Source: Spirochaetaceae bacterium (GTDB lineage: Bacteria; Spirochaetota; Spirochaetia; Treponematales; Breznakiellaceae). Taken from it: a stretch of 8,055 nt of DNA. The stretch covers positions 1 to 8,055 of the forward strand of contig JAIRNN010000311.1 of the NCBI GenBank assembly GCA_031257995.1, in the 5' to 3' direction. A program made the position numbers and the translations under genes. Under the pieces are notes generated by a model. The model was not told the DNA's origin, searched no databases, and was given only the letters and a program-made list of their open reading frames with translations. Numbering within the stretch: the first letter of the stretch is position 1; every line of letters starts with the position of its first letter. This document shows, in pieces, positions 6,636-8,055 of this stretch.

Positions 6636-6773
6636 TCGATCAATGAAACCCAAGGAATTAACCACGGAAGGAACGGAGTCACGCGGAATTTTACTCTGTA
6701 TTCTGCTTTTCCGCGTCTTGTCCGCGTTTTCCGTGGTTTTTATTCCTGATTTTCCATGCGACTGAATAGTTAC
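6624..6773. mobile_element. 150-bp MITE-like nested palindrome with 15-bp terminal inverted repeats
   Basis: The element begins GTAACTATTCAGTCG (6624-6638) and ends with its perfect reverse complement (6759-6773). Two further perfect pairs are nested inside: AACCACGGAA (6660-6669) with TTCCGTGGTT (6729-6738), and ACGCGGAA (6681-6688) with TTCCGCGT (6709-6716). The unpaired spacers are nearly equal on both arms (21 vs 20 and 11 vs 12 bases), and the central loop is 20 bases. Identical octamers GAACAACT flank it exactly. It has no coding capacity, so it would need a transposase acting in trans. TIRs starting with GTAA and 8-bp duplications occur in the IS66 family, which makes that a possible partner, but this is inference. 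As RNA it would fold into one long hairpin, so a REP-like or processing role is an alternative. Confidence 0.6.
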
Positions 6774-6781
6774 GAACAACT
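6774..6781. repeat. Right 8-bp flanking direct repeat (candidate target-site duplication)
   Basis: GAACAACT, identical to 6616-6623 and directly against the right terminal inverted repeat. Removing the element and one octamer would restore TATAGT-AGAACA-ACTATA, itself a small perfect palindrome, so the element appears to have inserted into a hairpin-like target. Confidence 0.55.
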
Positions 6782-6809
6782 ATATAGTCAACATATTTCG
6801 CCCTTTACC

Positions 6810-6954
6810 CGTCTTACAGTACTTCTACCGGAAAATATAAAAAGGGGGAAACTGCGGTTACTTCGGTGCCGACCCCTCGCTCCAGACTTGCTCCGACTAC
6901 GCAATTCTTCCACTACTCCCTCTGCTTGGAGGGGAGACGGAATGAGACTCCCCT
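6810..6954. repeat. Decayed GC-rich intergenic repeat, copy B
   Basis: A diverged direct copy of 6460-6562 with the shared words in the same order: CGTCTTACAGTA (6810-6821), GGGGGAA, CGCTCCAG (6878-6885), CTACGC, and CTCCCTCTGC (6915-6924). It ends in a 7-bp stem, AGGGGAG (6930-6936) with CTCCCCT (6948-6954). The spacing between words differs by about 10 bases from copy A, which suggests age. No credible gene lies across it; a 67-codon + strand frame starting inside the MITE has no recognisable features. Confidence 0.35.
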
Positions 6955-7055
6955 GCTAGCGCGCAACCGTGAAGGGATGGCCTTTCGGGACTGGGGAACT
7001 TCACCATTATAGACGCGGGTGATAGCGTAGGCAAACGGCGGCGCGAGGGGCGAAA
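6955..7055. other. Gene-free stretch with an inverted fragment of the intergenic repeat
   Basis: I see no gene, RNA or promoter here. GATAGCGTAGGC (7021-7032) matches, inverted with one mismatch, GCTTACGCTATC of copy A at 6537-6548. The following GCGCGAGGGGCGAA loosely mirrors that copy's GGAGCGAAGGGGGA. A 6-bp stem GTGAAG (6969-6974) with CTTCAC (6999-7004) is weak and may be chance. Confidence 0.3.
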
Positions 7056-7134
7056 TGCCTCATTTTAAAATGTTACCGGAAGGCATGGATGCCGTCTCAA
7101 GGCTGCGCCTTGAGATTTAGAAAATGTTACCGAA
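7056..7134. repeat. Candidate IS end: duplicated AAAATGTTACCG motif with two hairpins
   Basis: Just past the stop of the transposase pseudogene, the 12-mer AAAATGTTACCG occurs twice (7067-7078 and 7121-7132). The outer copy is embedded in TGCCTCATTTTAAAATGTTA (7056-7075) and onward, which looks like an insertion-sequence terminus. Between the copies are two perfect hairpins: GGCAT-GG-ATGCC (7082-7093) and TCTCAAGGC-TGC-GCCTTGAGA (7095-7115). The larger hairpin begins about 20 bases after the transposase stop, where a transcription terminator would sit, but no T-run follows. The partner end lies outside the window. Confidence 0.45.
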
Positions 7135-7136
7135 AG

Positions 7137-8055
7137 CTATTCCTGTGTTTTGACGCGGTTTACCTGGGTGAGCCGCTGACGCAAACGGAGGACAGCGCTG
7201 CCGACATTTTGCCACAGTTCCGCCGGATTGTAAAGGGAGTGCCGATCCCTGAGCGCGTTCTTGTACTCCGGTGGCAAGCCGGCGCGTTCGGAGAGCCTGA
7301 CGAACGGGCTCCTGGGTTCGTCGTAGACCTTGATCTCTTTTGAGCCTGCCCCGGTTTTACTTTTGAGTTTTTGGGCGGGCATGAAGAAGTTGAGGAAAGG
7401 GCTTATAGACGGCGGCCGGGAGGGACTGCCCCTCAAGCCCTTGCCTGTCGCACCCTGAGTGTTCGCGGACAACGGCGCCGTTTTTTTGCTTTACGAAACA
7501 GTTGCCGTTTTTCTTGCGGTTTCTTGAGCGGGTGAAGGGGACGCTCTCCTTTTCACGCCGTGTTTCTGCGGCGCTGTTGATGAATTCACTGCCGTTATCG
7601 CTGCGGAACTCTAAAACCGGGAGAGGGGCGGAGGCTTTGATGCCCGTCGGGGACTCGAATGTCCGTTTATGAGCCTTGTTGAGGAGGGAATACCGGCAAA
7701 TCCAGCCCGAAGCGGCAGCGGCCGGCGCGAGGACGTATTGGCCGTAAGCGGCCTGTCCGCAATGGCGAGCCGTGCCGGTTTGCCGGAAACCGGGGGTTTT
7801 CCGCTCCTCCCCTGAGTAAAACGCGCGTGCCGGGATGCGGCTTTTCAGGGATTTCAGGGGTTTGGCGAGACTTTTACCCTTCAGCCTGAGCGCGTCACGG
7901 TCTTTTTTGAGATGCCGGTCTATGGCCGCGGGGCTTGTCTTTTTCAGTTTCTCCGCTGCCTCATCCGTGACATGAAACGCCGTCCGCCCCGAGATACACT
8001 CCGTTTGTTGCCTCATGAGCGGGGCGGGTATCTTCCCGCATTTGCGCCAGAAAAA
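7137..8055 (-). pseudogene. Degenerate integrase-core (rve) DDE transposase, frameshifted
   Basis: A reading frame enters from the right edge and runs to 7357. Homology then jumps by one base, near 7396-7405, into a second frame that ends at TAG just before 7137. Frame one carries LKSLKSRIPARAFYSGEERK, GFRQTGTARHCGQ, SGWICRYSLLNKAHKRTF, FRSDNGSEFIN and RSRNRKKNGNCFVKQKN. Frame two carries SPFLNFFMPAQKLKSK, GSKEIKVYDEPRSPF, and a tail ending LRQRLTQVNR. These are the landmarks of IS481/IS3-like integrase-core transposases. Counting from the Met at 8016, the central Asp is D140. The usual D-35-E spacing puts the catalytic Glu at residue 176, where there is Lys. The first Asp is expected at 81, where there is Gly. 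With the frameshift, the enzyme is dead. Its N-terminal DNA-binding part is outside the window. Confidence 0.85.

Noticed and set aside
6381..6779. 132-codon minus-strand frame between rpoC and the transposase
   Set aside because: It runs through the tandem repeat, the GC-rich repeat and the MITE candidate and overlaps the rpoC -35; the translation has no coherent composition or motif.
6756..6959. 67-codon + strand frame
   Set aside because: Starts inside the right TIR of the MITE candidate and crosses a decayed repeat; no features of a real protein.
7089..7343. 84-codon + strand frame
   Set aside because: Antisense to the second frame of the transposase pseudogene, which has clear homologous landmarks.

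Overview
The window looks like part of a Treponema-like spirochaete chromosome. The RNA polymerase β' subunit closely matches what I remember of treponemal RpoC. An export-type SurA-like protein and NusB follow it, and the flanking transposase remnants resemble families I associate with gut treponemes. Base composition is moderate to GC-rich, unlike the AT-rich Borrelia. This assignment rests on reading the proteins from memory, not on a database search.

Layout, left to right. Positions 1-116 hold the 3' end of a probable IS630-type transposase on the + strand and a possible IS end. The genes from 152 to 6337 all lie on the minus strand. Read in their own direction, rpoC (6337-2030) comes first. 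It has its own near-consensus promoter just upstream and a hairpin/T-tract terminator just downstream. A second promoter (1936-1965) then starts a compact three-gene unit: a SurA-like secreted foldase/chaperone, nusB, and a 77-residue single-span membrane protein. The gaps between these three genes are only 3 and 6 bases.

The right-hand 1.7 kb (6338-8055) contains no intact gene. Here one would normally expect the 3' end of rpoB, because rpoB and rpoC are adjacent in most bacteria. Instead there are decayed GC-rich intergenic repeats, a 150-bp nested palindrome, an IS-end-like region with two hairpins, and a frameshifted DDE transposase that has lost two of its three catalytic acidic residues. 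The 150-bp palindrome has perfect 15-bp terminal inverted repeats and an exact 8-bp direct repeat on each side, which makes it a good candidate for a non-autonomous MITE-like element.

Functionally, the conserved genes are transcription (RpoC, NusB) and envelope protein folding (SurA-like). The most notable points are the apparent break of rpoBC synteny with an autonomous rpoC promoter, the MITE candidate, and the loss of the parvulin histidines in the SurA-like protein. I found no convincing new multi-gene system.
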